In this document: positions 10,140 through 23,545 of the stretch, piece by piece
Layout of the letters: each line of letters begins with the position of its first letter
How positions within the stretch are numbered: position 1 is the first letter of the stretch
Assembly: GCF_001540865.1 (NCBI RefSeq)
Contig: NC_033639.1
Span: forward strand, 545,514 to 609,513
Source of the DNA: Ananas comosus
Taxonomy: Eukaryota > Streptophyta > Magnoliopsida > Poales > Bromeliaceae
DNA length: 64,000 nucleotides
Reading direction: 5' to 3'
Program-made: the position numbers and the translations under genes
Notes under the pieces: generated by a model
Database searches by the model: none
What the model was told of the DNA's origin: nothing
The model's input: only the letters and a program-made list of their open reading frames with translations

Positions 10140-10663
10140 AGGACTGATACATGTTATTGGGTCCAAACAACATGCTAAGTATATTAATCATTGTTAAATA
10201 ATACAAAACAAGTCCAAACAATATGCTAAGTATATTTGTCATTGTTAAATAATATAAAACAATCGTTGTACTCTAAAGCTTAAACTGTTAGAAAACGACG
10301 TTTATATATTTAACATTCTCCCTCGTGTCTAAACTTGGAGGGATTCTACACTGTCACACTTGTACCACGTCATTAATAACAAGCCAATCGCATTTTTTCT
10401 TTTCAAACAAAAGTACAATAAAAATATTTTTTTATAATCATGATGGGACATATATCTTTAAAAGAAAATATTTGATTAACTTATTATGCCACGTTACTAA
10501 TATACCCGTTGCAATCTAGAATTTTTCCTAGACTTGAGAGTTTGACTTGAATTTAAATTAAATGAGAGAAAATTGATAATGCTAGGTGCCTGATGTGGCT
10601 CGAACTTAGGACCTACTGCTCTGATACCATGTTAAAGAATACTAAACAACAGTTGTACTCTAA
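10140..10663. repeat. Dispersed repeat R with TGGTATCAGAGC and B-box-like ends
   Basis: On the minus strand the repeat carries TGGTATCAGAGCAG followed by a GTTCGAG-like box, then a body with AGTTTAAG and CATCTAATA-type AT-rich words. It recurs at about 30395-30620 and twice in tandem at 60180-60590. It resembles either an LTR-leader remnant (initiator-Met primer site) or a tRNA-related SINE; the family was not identified. Confidence 0.5.
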
Positions 10664-11574
10664 GGCCCCGTTTGGTTCGGGGGATAAGCGGGAATAACAA
10701 AAGTTATTCCCGCTATTCCGCCAAACGGGGTTATTTTTTACCAGGATATTTTATTCTGGTCAAAACTTGCTATTCTCGGTTATCCCGGAATAGCAAGCTT
10801 TTTACTATTCCACCATTTTGGTAGAATAGTGCTATTCCAATGCTTAATTTTAAATTTAATTAAAATTATAAAATGAATTAAAACTAAATTATATAAATAT
10901 ATATAATATATTATTTTTATTATAAAATTATTAATTGTACTATATTAATACATATTATTTATATTTAAATATTATAATAAATTTTATAATAAATTATATT
11001 TAAATATTAAAATAAATTAAAATTTAAAATTTAAATAAATTTAAAATTTAAAATATTATAATAAATTATATTTAAAATTTAAAATTTGTAATCTCAAAAT
11101 TAAAGTTTATAATTTTAAATTCCACATTTTAAATTTTAAATTTAAATTTTAAAATTTTAAATTTTTGAAATTTTAAATTTGATTTTATTTTTTTTCAAAT
11201 TTAAATTTGATCTTAAATTTAAAGTTAGAAATTTAAAATTTAAATTTTGAATTTAAAATTTGAGATTTTAAATTTTAAATTTTAATTTCAAAATTTGAAA
11301 TTTAAAAGTTAAAATTTTAAATTTTAAAATATAAATATAAAATATAAAAATTCAAATTCTAATATAAATAAAGGGATAATATTATTATTTTTTATTTATA
11401 ATTACCGACTTTAATTTTTATTCTATCTTATCTAACCAAACGTTATTTTTCTTATTCACAGAAATAACTCAATTTTCATCCAAACGCAAAATTGATTTAA
11501 TCCCCGCTTATACTTTAATTTATACATATCCCTAGAATACCCACTTTTTGTTTATCCCCGAACCAAACGATACC
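10664..11574. mobile_element. Tourist-like (PIF/Harbinger) element with AT-rich core
   Basis: The left end GGCCCCGTTTGGTTCGGGG and the right end CCCCGAACCAAACGATACC are inverted. A TAA duplication flanks it at 10661-10663 and 11575-11577. The uninterrupted repeat R copy near 60390 (TTGTACTCTAAAAGCTTAAG) shows the empty site. TWA duplications with G-rich TIRs indicate PIF/Harbinger. The interior is AAATTT-rich and non-coding. Confidence 0.85.
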
Positions 11575-11796
11575 TAAAAACTTAAGCTGTTAGAGAACGG
11601 TGTTAATATGTTTATATATTTAAAAATCATGCTCGAAATAGTTCAATCCCTAATGCAATGAAAGAATAAAAACTACTGGATCCAAACCCACAGGCTTAAG
11701 CTGCTTTTGTGTGTTTAAGTAGAGGCACCAAATTCTGCTTGAAGCAGTATTTAGCACCCCTTGTCTCTCTTCAACGCCACATTAAATAAAGGATTA

Positions 11797-12440
11797 ATTT
11801 AATACAGGTCCCTGCAAATATGATGAATTACAAATCCAAGAAAATTCAACTTTCATAAGTTATTTATACAAAAGTCCTAATATATTTAAATATGTTCCTC
11901 TGGTTAAGATCTATTAGAAAACTATTTATTTTTTAACAGTAGATTCGTGAAATGATATTTTTATCCTCACAAATATGTCCCTCTGAAAACCCTCTCAATT
12001 TTTGCTCTTTTCCTCTTTCTCTTCCTTCTTGGGCTGCGGGAGCGGGCGGCGGCGAGGCTGGGGCCCGCAGCGGCGAGGCGGAAGGAGAAGGTGCAGCCGA
12101 TTCAGAAGCGCTAGTGATGACGGCCTACGCGAGCACGACGATCAGATCATTGACGATGACAACGATGAGGAAGAAGAAGAAAGAGAAAAGGAGGAGGATG
12201 CGAAGAAGAAGCAGGAGAGGAAGAGGAAGAGGAAGAAAAAGAAAGACAAAATTGTTAATTCAGATTATTAATTAATCATGATTAAGTATTTTAATTGTGG
12301 TTAACTAGATTTTTCTAACGGATCCTAACAGTTAGAGACATCTAAATAATTAGGACTTTTGCAGGAATAACTTATGAAAGTTGAACTTTGTAAAGATATA
12401 TCTACTATTCGCCACATATTTGCAGTGACCTATACGAAAT
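11797..12440. mobile_element. MULE-like element with captured acidic/basic coding-like segment
   Basis: Inverted ends of over 100 bp: ATTTAATACAGGTCCCTGCA on the left against ATTTCGTATAGGTCACTGCA from the right. Both continue inward into AACTTTCATAAGTTATT and CAAAAGTCCTAAT. The flanks match as a decayed 9-bp duplication (6 of 9). The interior 12000-12270 is GC- and purine-rich. In the plus frame ending at 12271 it encodes an Asp/Glu-rich then Lys/Arg-rich stretch (DDDNDEEEEEREKEED, then KKK/RKR runs). This is probably a captured exon of a charged, nucleus-type protein, with no domain identifiable. A related empty-core element lies at 29209-29704. Confidence 0.65.
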
Positions 12441-12499
12441 TAACGCTTAAATAAAAATCTCTGTTTATAACCTCTCAGATTTTTAGCAGCTTTAAATAA

Positions 12500-12787
12500 A
12501 AATCTGGCAATTGCAGCCGCTCGATCCCCGATCGAATTCCTCCATTAGCATAATTGTAGTAATCCTTTTCTTTTAATACGCGGTTATTTTATCAGCTTAA
12601 GGTTTAATTATACCTTAAATTGTATGCGTAATGGAAGGTCTTTTATCGACGAACTCGCAAAGTAATGTTCTTTTATTTACTCAGCTAGTGTAATATATAT
12701 ACCTCACTCAACCATTAATTAATGCATGCGCTAGCTACAACATTAATTATTGGGTGCATGCATGATTTGTTTGTTAAATATTGTTGT
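12500..12787 (-). promoter_or_regulatory. Downstream flank / 3' UTR side of the lipoxygenase gene
   Basis: No gene is visible. On the minus strand an AATAAA-like hexamer at about 12672-12677 lies about 110 bases past the lipoxygenase stop codon and could be its polyadenylation signal. This is weak evidence. Confidence 0.3.
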
Positions 12788-13556
12788 TCAAATGGAGATG
12801 CTATTTGGAACGCCCATCCCTGTCACTCCTGGTTTGGAGGAGGGCCTCAAGAGCTCATACGGCACTATTCCCGCGCCGCACCGGTTCTTCAGCTTCGGGT
12901 CGGCGTTCCGCGCGTCGATTATCCCCTCGATCTCCCGCATCCTGCCGTTGAACCTCTCGAACGCCGCGTTCACCACCGCGTCGGCCGCCCAGGCCGGCTC
13001 CGGCTCCTGCCCGAGGTACTCCTCGTCCGGCGAGTGCGTCGACAGCACGTCCAGCACGGACATCACTTTCGTCGCCTGGATCTGCGACGGGAAGCACTCC
13101 AGCAGCGCCGCCTCCGGCTTTCGCAAGAACCGCGCGAAGTCCTCGTGGCTCGTGCCGCCCATGTCCTCGACCGGCATGTTCTTCCGCGCGACGGTCGGCC
13201 GGTTGGGGAAGTATCCGCCGAAGTGGTACTGCCCGAAGTTCACGGCGGCGTGGTGGCCCGAGGTCACCCAGATTATGGTTGTGAGAACTTGGGTTAGTTC
13301 CGACGGCGATGCCACCGTCGGCCACCACGGCTCGTCCTTCTTGTCCGCGTGGCCTTTCGTCCGGACGTCCTCCCACCAGGCCTGCAGCTCGTGGTCCGCC
13401 GTCACGTCGGCCGCCGTCGGGTAGTAGCGGTTGACGTAATCGCCGACCCACTCCTTGATCGAAGACCATATCAGTAGGCCGTCGTTCGCGAACGGGTAGT
13501 CATTTATCGTCAGCCTTAGGCCGTGCTCCGCCGTCGGATCCTCCACCGCCATTCCC
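12788..13556 (-). CDS. Lipoxygenase exon 9 (C-terminal catalytic part)
   Basis: Begins in split codon R (AG|G) at acceptor TTTGCAG and encodes [15 protein letters not shown] to the terminal SISI and stop. It holds the [10 protein letters not shown] metal-binding helix, [10 protein letters not shown] and [12 protein letters not shown]. It is very GC-rich compared with the other exons, a familiar trait of monocot genes. Overlapping GC-rich open frames on both strands are shadows. Confidence 0.95.
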
Positions 13557-15724
13557 CTGCAAATTCATTCAAAAACACTAGTATATATTAAGTTTTCGGA
13601 GAACAACGGCTGTCCAATTCATCGTATTTAACAATCATATATATATATATATATATATACACCTTCGGATTAGGTCGGCCGGCAGGGCNTATATATATAT
13701 ATATATATATATATACCTTCGGATTAGGTCAGCCGGCAGGGCCTCCATGTCGAACCGCCAAAGCTTGCCGTAAGCGGCTGCGCTGAGCTCGGCGGAGTAC
13801 TTGCCCGGGGAGAAGCAGGATTCGATGACGCCGCCGGCGTTGATGAGGGACTCCCGCGCCATTGCGTTGATCTCCATAGTGTACCGGAAGTGCGGGTGCA
13901 GCAAGCGGTAGATCGGGTGCATCGCACTCAGCTGTCGGTTCGCCGCGATTATATACGGCTCTGTGCAGCAGTGAGTTCTCAGCCTATACAAAGATCACGA
14001 AGCAAAGAGACTACTTAAGTATATATCAAATAGTATCAGAGCAGGATGTCTCGAGTTTGAATCTTTCTCAGATACTATCTCATTTAGTTTCTGAACATGC
14101 ATGGGGCTAGAGAGAGAGAGAGAGAGAGACCAGTGGATGACAAGCTGGTGGTAGCCAGCGTCGTGGGAGCAGACGTGCGCTTTGGCGAGCCTCCAGAGCC
14201 ATGCACCCGTGGCATCCCAGCTGCGGCCGAAGACTTGCTGCCATTGAGGTTTCGTAGGGGAGGCCGGGCGGGTGAGTTCGATGGCGATCGGCATCAACGT
14301 CTCGTCGCTGGTGAGAAAAAAGACGGTGCGGGAGGCGTACAAGGTCGTGTCTTCCAGCCCGCGCACCTTATGCACATACGGTAGCAGCAGGTCGTGGTAG
14401 TCCAGCACGAACAACCTTTTTTTCTTAAGGGCCTGAAAGAATGACAGTAGCATTAGTAGAGACAAATCTTTTTTCACAGATGCATTGAATCTGATTATAC
14501 TTTTAATAACTTCAATATTTATTAAGTCTTTGAGGAAGAATTAGAATTACTACCTCCTCCACAGTCATGACACCCAAAATTTCTCTCTCTATAAGTTCTG
14601 CAGTGATAGCAGATTTTGCTGGACCATAAACCTCAGGATCAAGTTTGCTGACAAAAGGGAACTCCTGCATGATTGTTGAAATCAATAAATATTAATCATC
14701 CAATGCACAATAAAAATAGAAAAATAACTTAATAAATTAGGAAATGTACTAAGTGTTAATATTTCCAACATACTGTGACAAGTTGAATGCTAAATGGATT
14801 GAGCCCTGCTAGAGTTTGCCTAGAGAACTCCTCATCTCTGAACCATGCAAACTTGTCTCCTGCAGCATTGATGGTGCCACAAGTTAAGTGAGTTGGTAAA
14901 AAATAAGAAAATTTATGCGCAGATGCTATTCTTACAAACAAATTTTATTAACCGTTTACGCTCTGCAATGAGTCGTAAACGGTCGTGCATAGAATTCAGC
15001 TGTAAGCTAAAGCAATTACGATCGATCATCTCTGGAGCCTCGAAGAGAAGAACGTTGTCGGTGCTGTCCTCGAAGGCCTTGATGACCCGCGGTATTACGG
15101 TGCGGAAGAAGCTAAGACCCTCTTGCTTAGGGAGTTTGACACCCTCATTGAACAGTGAATCAATGGCTGTGAAGTAGGGGAAACCGAGCTTCGTGTCGAT
15201 GATCGCCGTCTCGATCGAGGGGACGACTGCATGGAGTACAGATTTAAAGGCCTTCGCCGAGAATGTCAGTCCCTTAACCTCGGAGAAGGCTTCGTCCCTC
15301 GGGACGTATACGCTGCTGCTTCGTTCTTCTGAAAGTGGGTCTACAAGAAAAGGCAAATAGTTGAGATATCATATGCTAGGATGTTTATGCGCACAAATAG
15401 CTATGTTAGCTATGTAGTATTTTGCGTTTACGACATTCATATTTGAACTATCTCTCGCATATATACCTTTCTTGGTTCTAGGGCGACCGGTGCGGCATCG
15501 ACGCGGATAAGGCAACTCTTTGCTGTCTCCAAGGACGGGCCTTGCCATGTCCTGGCCTTTGTCGGGATCGCCAAGATCATTGTATGTGTCGTAGTCGTAT
15601 ATCCTCTCGAATGGCTTCCGTTCCCCCGTGCCATCCCCTCGCATGTTCGCCAGCTCTTTCTTCCTCAGCCTCTCGAGCCCCGGTGGGGTTTGAGAAGGCA
15701 AGTAGGACTGCATGCATGCACGCA

Positions 15725-15770
<46 letters not shown>

Positions 15771-15841
15771 TAGATGTTCACGTACCTTGATGGTAAAGAA
15801 TTATCAAACTTAAAAAAATTGGAGAAACAAAGTAATCTGAA

Positions 15842-15877
<36 letters not shown>

Positions 15878-18853
15878 TTCACCTTCTAGTAAAATTTTTT
15901 TTTAAGAGATAGATAGCATGCTACTCGCTTTGTGTATTTCATTTAGAAATAAACTTAGCTAAAAATGTGAATCAACTATAATTCGAACTTGAGATCTTGG
16001 GTACCAACCACCAAGTCTTTTGCCATTTGCGATAAGGACAGTCGGTCTTTCTAGTAAAGATTTGTCAAAACAAAGTAAACTGAACTAATTAGATAAAGAG
16101 ATGCTAAACCTTGCTAGTAAAGAAGACCCTCTTCTCAGGGTTATCAAATTTGGAGTGCACCCACGACCTACAATCGATGGTGAGGGAGGTGGCGTCGTCG
16201 CCAGCAGTGGTGAGCACGATGTCGTGGAGATACATCTCCTTGTGGTGTTCGTTCTCCACCACCACCGCGCCTACTTCTCTGAACGTCGAAGGGACCGAGA
16301 ACTCGCCTTCATACTTGACCTTGTCACAATGTTGGCTTGCTTTGTGAGCGTAGCCCGCTATGGTCTCCTTCTCCAACCCCGTTCCTGTTAAGTGAAACAT
16401 GATTAATACGAGTAATATTACACTTACAAACAAATTTTACAATACTTTATAAACTAGCATATGCAATAGTATGTTTATATTAGAAAAGTGTAAATCACTA
16501 GAAGGTAAATATAACTCATAATTTAAAGGGTGAAATCTTACCATTGATCGAGTTATATAGTTTCGTAAAATATTGTAAGATTTGTTTGTAATTAGCAAAG
16601 CATTTTGTACTCATTTTAATCATTCAATGTCAACAGGTCATTTAGTCACTACTAACTAAGTATAGAATTAAAAACTGATCATATATATATATAGAATTGA
16701 GCTAGAATACTATCGGTAGCAAATGGGCTTTGTCGCCACCCATTTGTTTTTTATGATGGAGCCTCTAAATCGACGATCGGTACCGTTGAGCATGATCCAT
16801 ACCACTTGAAGTGTTTAGAAATCAAATTTCATACATTTTTGATATTGTTCTCTTATCCATCGAGTGGACACAAAAATGAACGGCTGAAAATGAATATTTT
16901 TTAAAAAATGATGATAGGAGTATTGTAGTCAAGATCAATAGTATAGATCTTGTTTTAAATAGTTTAAAGAATTTTTTTACCAAAAATTCAATTGATTTGG
17001 ATATCTTTACACCGTTAAACGAGAAAACGCCTCATATCGACCATTAAAATTATAAAATTTGAAACTCTTTGATCATTAGGCAAATGATGTCAAAAAGGTT
17101 TGAAATTTGATTTATAAACACTTCAAGTGGTATAGATCATGTTCAACAATGCCGATCGTTGATTTGTAGGCTCTATCATCGAAAGCAAATAGGTGGCAAC
17201 GGAGTCTGTTTGCTACCAATAGTATTCTAGCTCAATATATATATATATATATATAGTCGGCAACGGAGCCCGTTTGGAGCCTCTAAGTCGATTTGGAGCC
17301 TCCAAATCGACGATCGGCACCGTTGAACATGATCTATACCATTTGAAGTATCTAGAAATCAAATTTTATACATTTTTTATATTGTTCTCTTATCTATCGA
17401 GTAGACACAAAAATAAACGGCTGAAAATGAATATTCTTTAAAAAATGATGATAGGAGTTTTATTATGAAGATCAAGAGTATAGATCTTGTTTTAAATTGT
17501 TTAAAGAATTTTCTAATAAAAATTCAATTGATTTGGATATCTTTACGCCGTTAAACAAGAAAACACCTCATATCGACCATTAAAATTACAAATTTTGAAA
17601 CCCTTTGATCATTAGGCAAATGATGTCGAAAAGAATTGAAATTTGATTTCTAAACACTTCAAGTGGTATAGATCATGTTCAACGATGCCGATCGTCGATT
17701 TGGAGGCTCTATCATCAGAAACAAATAGATGCAACGAAGCCACGTTTGCTATCTCTCTCCTCTCCCCTCTCTCTCTCTCTCGTCAGGCAACGCTCTCTCT
17801 CTCTCTCCTCCCTCCGGATCTCTCTCTCTCTCCTATTATTATATATAATATATATATATATAATTATATATTACTATATAATGGAGATTTGCATCTATAC
17901 CTATCGGATAGTATCAAAAGCTTTTGGCACATAATCAAAATCTTTTTAACCGTTAGAAATCTATTCTTTAACTCATTATTTACCTGTTAAAATTATACTA
18001 ATTCAATCGCAACCACACCATATTAACTTTAGAAGAACTCTACCATCATCCTAACCGAAGATCACTCACTCATTCTACACCACATACATCATTTCATCAA
18101 ACGCCCGAAAACTAGATAATAAACAACCGTTAGCTACTATCGATAATATCCTTTCATCCAACAGGCCGAAAAGCTTGATAGAATCAAGTGGCTAATTATA
18201 ACTATCGATAATATAGTTGCATAATATATATATATAATATAGTATATATATATATATATATATATATAAGAGAGAGAGAGAGAGAGAGAGGAGAGGAGAG
18301 AGAGAGAGAGAGAGAGCCGTTGAGCTAAATACTATCGGTAGTAAACGATGCCGTTTTAATTACGCGATTTGTTTTCGATGATAGAACTTCCAAATGATGT
18401 CCGCAAAAGATTGAAATTTGAAATTCAAAAACACTTCAAGTGTACTAGATCATCATTCAATGGCTCCAAAATCAATAAATTTCACTGGACGTAAGTGAGC
18501 TCGTTTTGCAAGTTTAACGTGTAAGAAATTCCAAATCAACATGAAAATTTTGATAGAAAATTTCTTATAACTTACTATATAAAACAAAGATCAATATCTT
18601 TGATAAAAATTTATGTCATATATTACATTTTGTAAGAATTTTTATTTTCAATCTTGATTTGAGCGCCCCCTCGTTCACTAGGCAAAATATAATGTAAATA
18701 AAAATCTTTATTTTCTAAGTACTTGCAAAATACTCTAAATAAATTTAAACGGAGCGAATCGACCGAGTTGAAAAGCCAGCAACATCGAAAACAAGAGACT
18801 GAAGAACGGCAAGCAATCTCGTAACTTCGACTAGGTAATAAGTAGCCTCACTT

Positions 18854-18896
<43 letters not shown>

Positions 18897-19478
18897 ATAT
18901 ATTATAGCCAGGGCTGCTGTGCTTCAGGATCACACCCGGCACGGAGGCCTCCGTGCTCCTAGACCGTTTTCGATGATCTGAGTTTTCGAATCGACGATCG
19001 GTTCCGTTAAACTTGATCTAGCGTATTTGAAAGTTTTCTAGAAAATGAATTTTACGATTTTTTGATATCATTATACTCTAGCAATTTTCGAAAAGAATTC
19101 AAAATCAAGATAATTTTTAAACGGCTTGAAAATAAAAATTTATATTAAAAGTGTTGAATATAGGCAATAAAATTTCGATCAAGAATATAATATTTGTTAT
19201 AGATAGTATAGGAAGAATTTGTATCAAAATTCATCTGATTGAATACTTTACACCTGTTAAACTGAAAACGGTAGATATTAACCATATAAATAATTATGGA
19301 TTTTGAATCTTTGCCTCACTAGGTAAATGATATCAAAAAATCGCAAAAATTATTTTCTAGAAACTTCAAATGCGCTAGATCAAGTCTAACGAAGCCGATC
19401 GTCGATTCAAAAATTCTATCATTGAAAATGGCTCAGGAGCACGGAGGCCTCCGTGCTCCTGAGAGCACAGCAGCCCCG

Positions 19479-19518
<40 letters not shown>

Positions 19519-20317
19519 TAGAGCTACTATGCTATTGGAAGTATAAAGTAGTTGGTGCTTCCGATTTTTTAGCCTTTGGATCAAAAATTCTACGATTGGG
19601 ATGATAACGGTCCCCTTAGAGTTGAGTGGTCCAACTAGAGTTGAGGGGTTCCCATTGGTTAATAATATTAATCCAATGGTTAGAAATAATCAATGGGGTT
19701 GATGTAAGGGTTATAAAATCGAAAGCACCAACTACTTTATGCTTCTGATAGCATAGTAGCACTACTATATATATATATAGTGAGGCTACTATGCTTTGGG
19801 AAGCACGGAGCCTTCCATGCTTCCATGTCGTTTTTCATGTTGCGACTTTCGAATCGTCAATCGGCTTAGTTAAACTTGATCTAGAGTATTTCAAGAACCA
19901 AGAAAATAAATTATGCAATTTTTCGATATTATTTACCTAGTGAACGAAGAGGCTCAAAATCAACGACTAAAAATAAAAATCTTACAAAACATGATAATAT
20001 GACATTAAAATTTTAGATCAAAGATATTGATCTTGTTTTATATAGTATAAAGAATTTTCTACCAAAATTTCACGTGATTTGGATACTTTTATAGCGTTAA
20101 ACTTGCAAACGGCTCACTACGGCTATTAAAATTATTGATTTTGAGCCCCTTCGATCACTAGGCAAATGATATCTAAAAATCATAAAATTTATTTTCTAGG
20201 TGCTTCAAATACTCTAGATCAAGTTTAACGGAGCCGATCGACGATTTGAAAGTCGCAACATCGAAAATGACCTGAAAGCACGGAAGGCTCCGTGCTTCCA
20301 AAAGCATAGTAGCCTCA

Positions 20318-20358
<41 letters not shown>

Positions 20359-20840
20359 TAGGGCTACTATACTCTTATGAGTAAAGAGTTCTTTGTACTC
20401 ATAAGTTGTTTTCGATGTTGGGACTTTCGAATCGACGATCTACACCGTTAAATATGATTTAGAGTATTTGAAACTTCTAGAAATATATGAGTTAAGTTGG
20501 TTTATTATTATTAGTAGCCTGGAGGCCTTCGTGCTACGGTGCTACCAAGTTATTTTCAATGATGTGACTTCCAAATCAATGATCGACTCTGTTAGACTTG
20601 ATCTACACTATTGAAAGTATTTAAAAACTAAATTTCATAATTTTTTGACATCATTTGGCTAGTGATTAAAAGGTCTCAAAATTGATAATTTTAACGATCG
20701 ATATAATGTGTTTGTGAATTTAACGGTATAAAACAATTCAAATCTAATAAATATTTTATAAATTATTTTTTACTATTTAGAATAAGATCAACATCCCTAT
20801 CTTAAATTCAAGTCTTTTCTTACATCATTCTTTTACTTTA

Positions 20841-20879
<39 letters not shown>

Positions 20880-22857
20880 GCTAGTCAAATGGTCTGCAAA
20901 TTGATTAATTGCCATGTAAAATACAGATCAAACAAATTGATTAAAATGTAGAAAAAGTAGTTGTGGGATAGAAGATTGGGGTAGCTAGTCACTTTTTGTA
21001 AACTAATATATATTAGTCTTAAATTTTAGAAAGGTAAACTTCAAATACCACTCCAGTAGTTTCATACTTTCTCATTTTAGTATCATATAGTTTAAAATGT
21101 ATTAAGTTAGTGTCCTGTAGTTTCATTTTCATTTTTTTGTCAACTTCTCCGTTAATTTTTCATTAAATTATATTTAACAAACTTCAGATACCCCACCAAA
21201 TTTTAACTTCATCATTCATTTAACAAAAAATTAGTGAAATCGATAATAAAAAGATAAAAAAAATCATAGGGCACTAAATTGATATACTATAAATCACAGG
21301 GTACTAAAGTAAGAAAGCGTAAAATCACAAGGATGGTATTTAAAATTTTCCCATTTTAAAAATTTATGTATTAATTAATTTTAAATAATAATTAAAAAAT
21401 TAGAGATCTTAATTATGATTGTATTAGATTAATAATTTTTAATGTAAAATTACTCATGTTCATATATTATTTTTAGTAGTTTAAAAAGATTGGAATCAAG
21501 TAAAAATGGCTTGCTTAAATCAAACAAATCGGAGTTGAATGAAACCGACCAAATTATTTCGATTAATTTGCATGGTTTGGTTCCCCCTTTTTTTTTTTGA
21601 AAAAATTGTATAAATCGAACCGAATCGAATCAACAAATGCTTAACTCTACCTCCAAATTTAAACTCGTACAGATATTCGAATCCCGTGAACCACCTACTC
21701 TGCTGGAAAGAATTTTAATTTTTCAAAAAAGAAAAAACTTTAAATATTTTTATTAAATTAACGCTTTCTTATTTTAGTACTATATGGTTTAAAGTATATT
21801 ATTTTAGTATCATGCAGTTTCATTTTTTTTTCTTTTCATCAGCACCTCCGTTAACTTTCTGTTAAAATATATAGAAAAAACTTCAGATACCCTTCTCATC
21901 GTTTATCGAATATTCATTTTAATACTCTGTAGGTTATCGAATTTTTATTTAGTATCTTGTGGTTTTAACTTTTTCATTAATTTAACAAAAAAATTAACTG
22001 AGGAGATAACAAAAATAAAAAATTAAAATAAAAAATACTAAAGTAAAAAAACCACTGAACAACAGGAGTGGTATTTGAAGTTTTTCAAAAAAAAATAATG
22101 AAATAATTAATTTTCTAGTAGAGGAAGGGGTAAAACCGTAAAAAGGACACATGACGTAGTGGTGAATTTGTCATACAAAAGCAGTCGTACGTAAAGCTGT
22201 TCAAAATATCCGACATTTTATACTCAATTCGGACCCTAGCCGGACTCTACCTAGATTTGAATTGGACCCGATAAAAAATAAATAGTATACCAGTAAAAAA
22301 ATCAATTAAAGTTTTGGATTTGCGTCCCAATAGTTTATGTCAATACCGGACTTGGACCTGACTTGAACATGACCTTTTAATAGGTAGGATCCGGATGAGT
22401 TTCTAAATCCAGACCCGAACCTGGACTCAGACCCGGTGAAATACCCGATAATAAATTAAAAAAAATTGAAGTTGAGGGATCAATTTCAATAGAATTTATA
22501 GGTAAAGGATTTTTGTGTCTTTTCAGTTTAGTGAAAATCTTAGTCGCCCTGTTTATTCTTTTTTTTTTACTCTTTTTTTTTTTATCTTAGTTGTTTACTG
22601 CTTGAATTATTTCTTTGAACGAATTTTATTGGATTGGATGCAACTAATTTGAATGCAAGTTTTTTATAGTGAGAGATTTATGATTTGTCCATAAACCGTT
22701 AATAAAGTGTATAAAAAAAGTGAATACGAGTATCCGTATCCGATCCATATTCGATCTTAAGTAAATAGGATACAGATAGTCACTATCCAAAGCCAGATCG
22801 GTGTTTTTTTAATTCAAGTACCTAGATCAAAACTTGATTCGAAGTTAAATTGATAGA

Positions 22858-22930
<73 letters not shown>

Positions 22931-23457
22931 AGTTCTCCCGTGCTTATGAAAGTACGGAGGCCTACGTACTTATAAGTTGTTTTCGATGATAGGACATCCA
23001 ATTCGACGATCGGCTCCGTTAGGCATAATCTATGCTATTAGAACTATCTAGAAACCAAATTTTATAATTTTTCGACATTATTTACCAAGCGATCACAAGA
23101 TATCAAAAATTACTATTTTAACGGCCAATGTGGCACGTTTTTAAGTTCAACGGTGTAGAAGTATCCAAATTACATGAAACTTTAATAGAAAATTCTACTT
23201 AACATCAAGAGCAAGAACAATACATATGATTTGAAATTTGAGTCATTTATCACTATTTTTTATGAGATTTTTATTTTCAACCGTTCATTTTGAAGCTACT
23301 CGTTCACTAGGCAAACGAAGTCAAAAAATTATGAAATTTGGTTTCTAGATAGTTCCAATAGCGTAGATCATGTTTAATGGAACCGCGCCGAATCGGACGT
23401 CCCATCATTAAAAACAACTTACAAGCACGAAGACCTCCGTACTTTCGAAAGCATAGG

Positions 23458-23545
<88 letters not shown>

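Noticed and set aside
12722..13469. Long plus-strand and alternative minus-strand frames over the lipoxygenase last exon
   Set aside because: GC-rich shadows of the true minus-strand exon, which alone shows family motifs and a compatible splice site.
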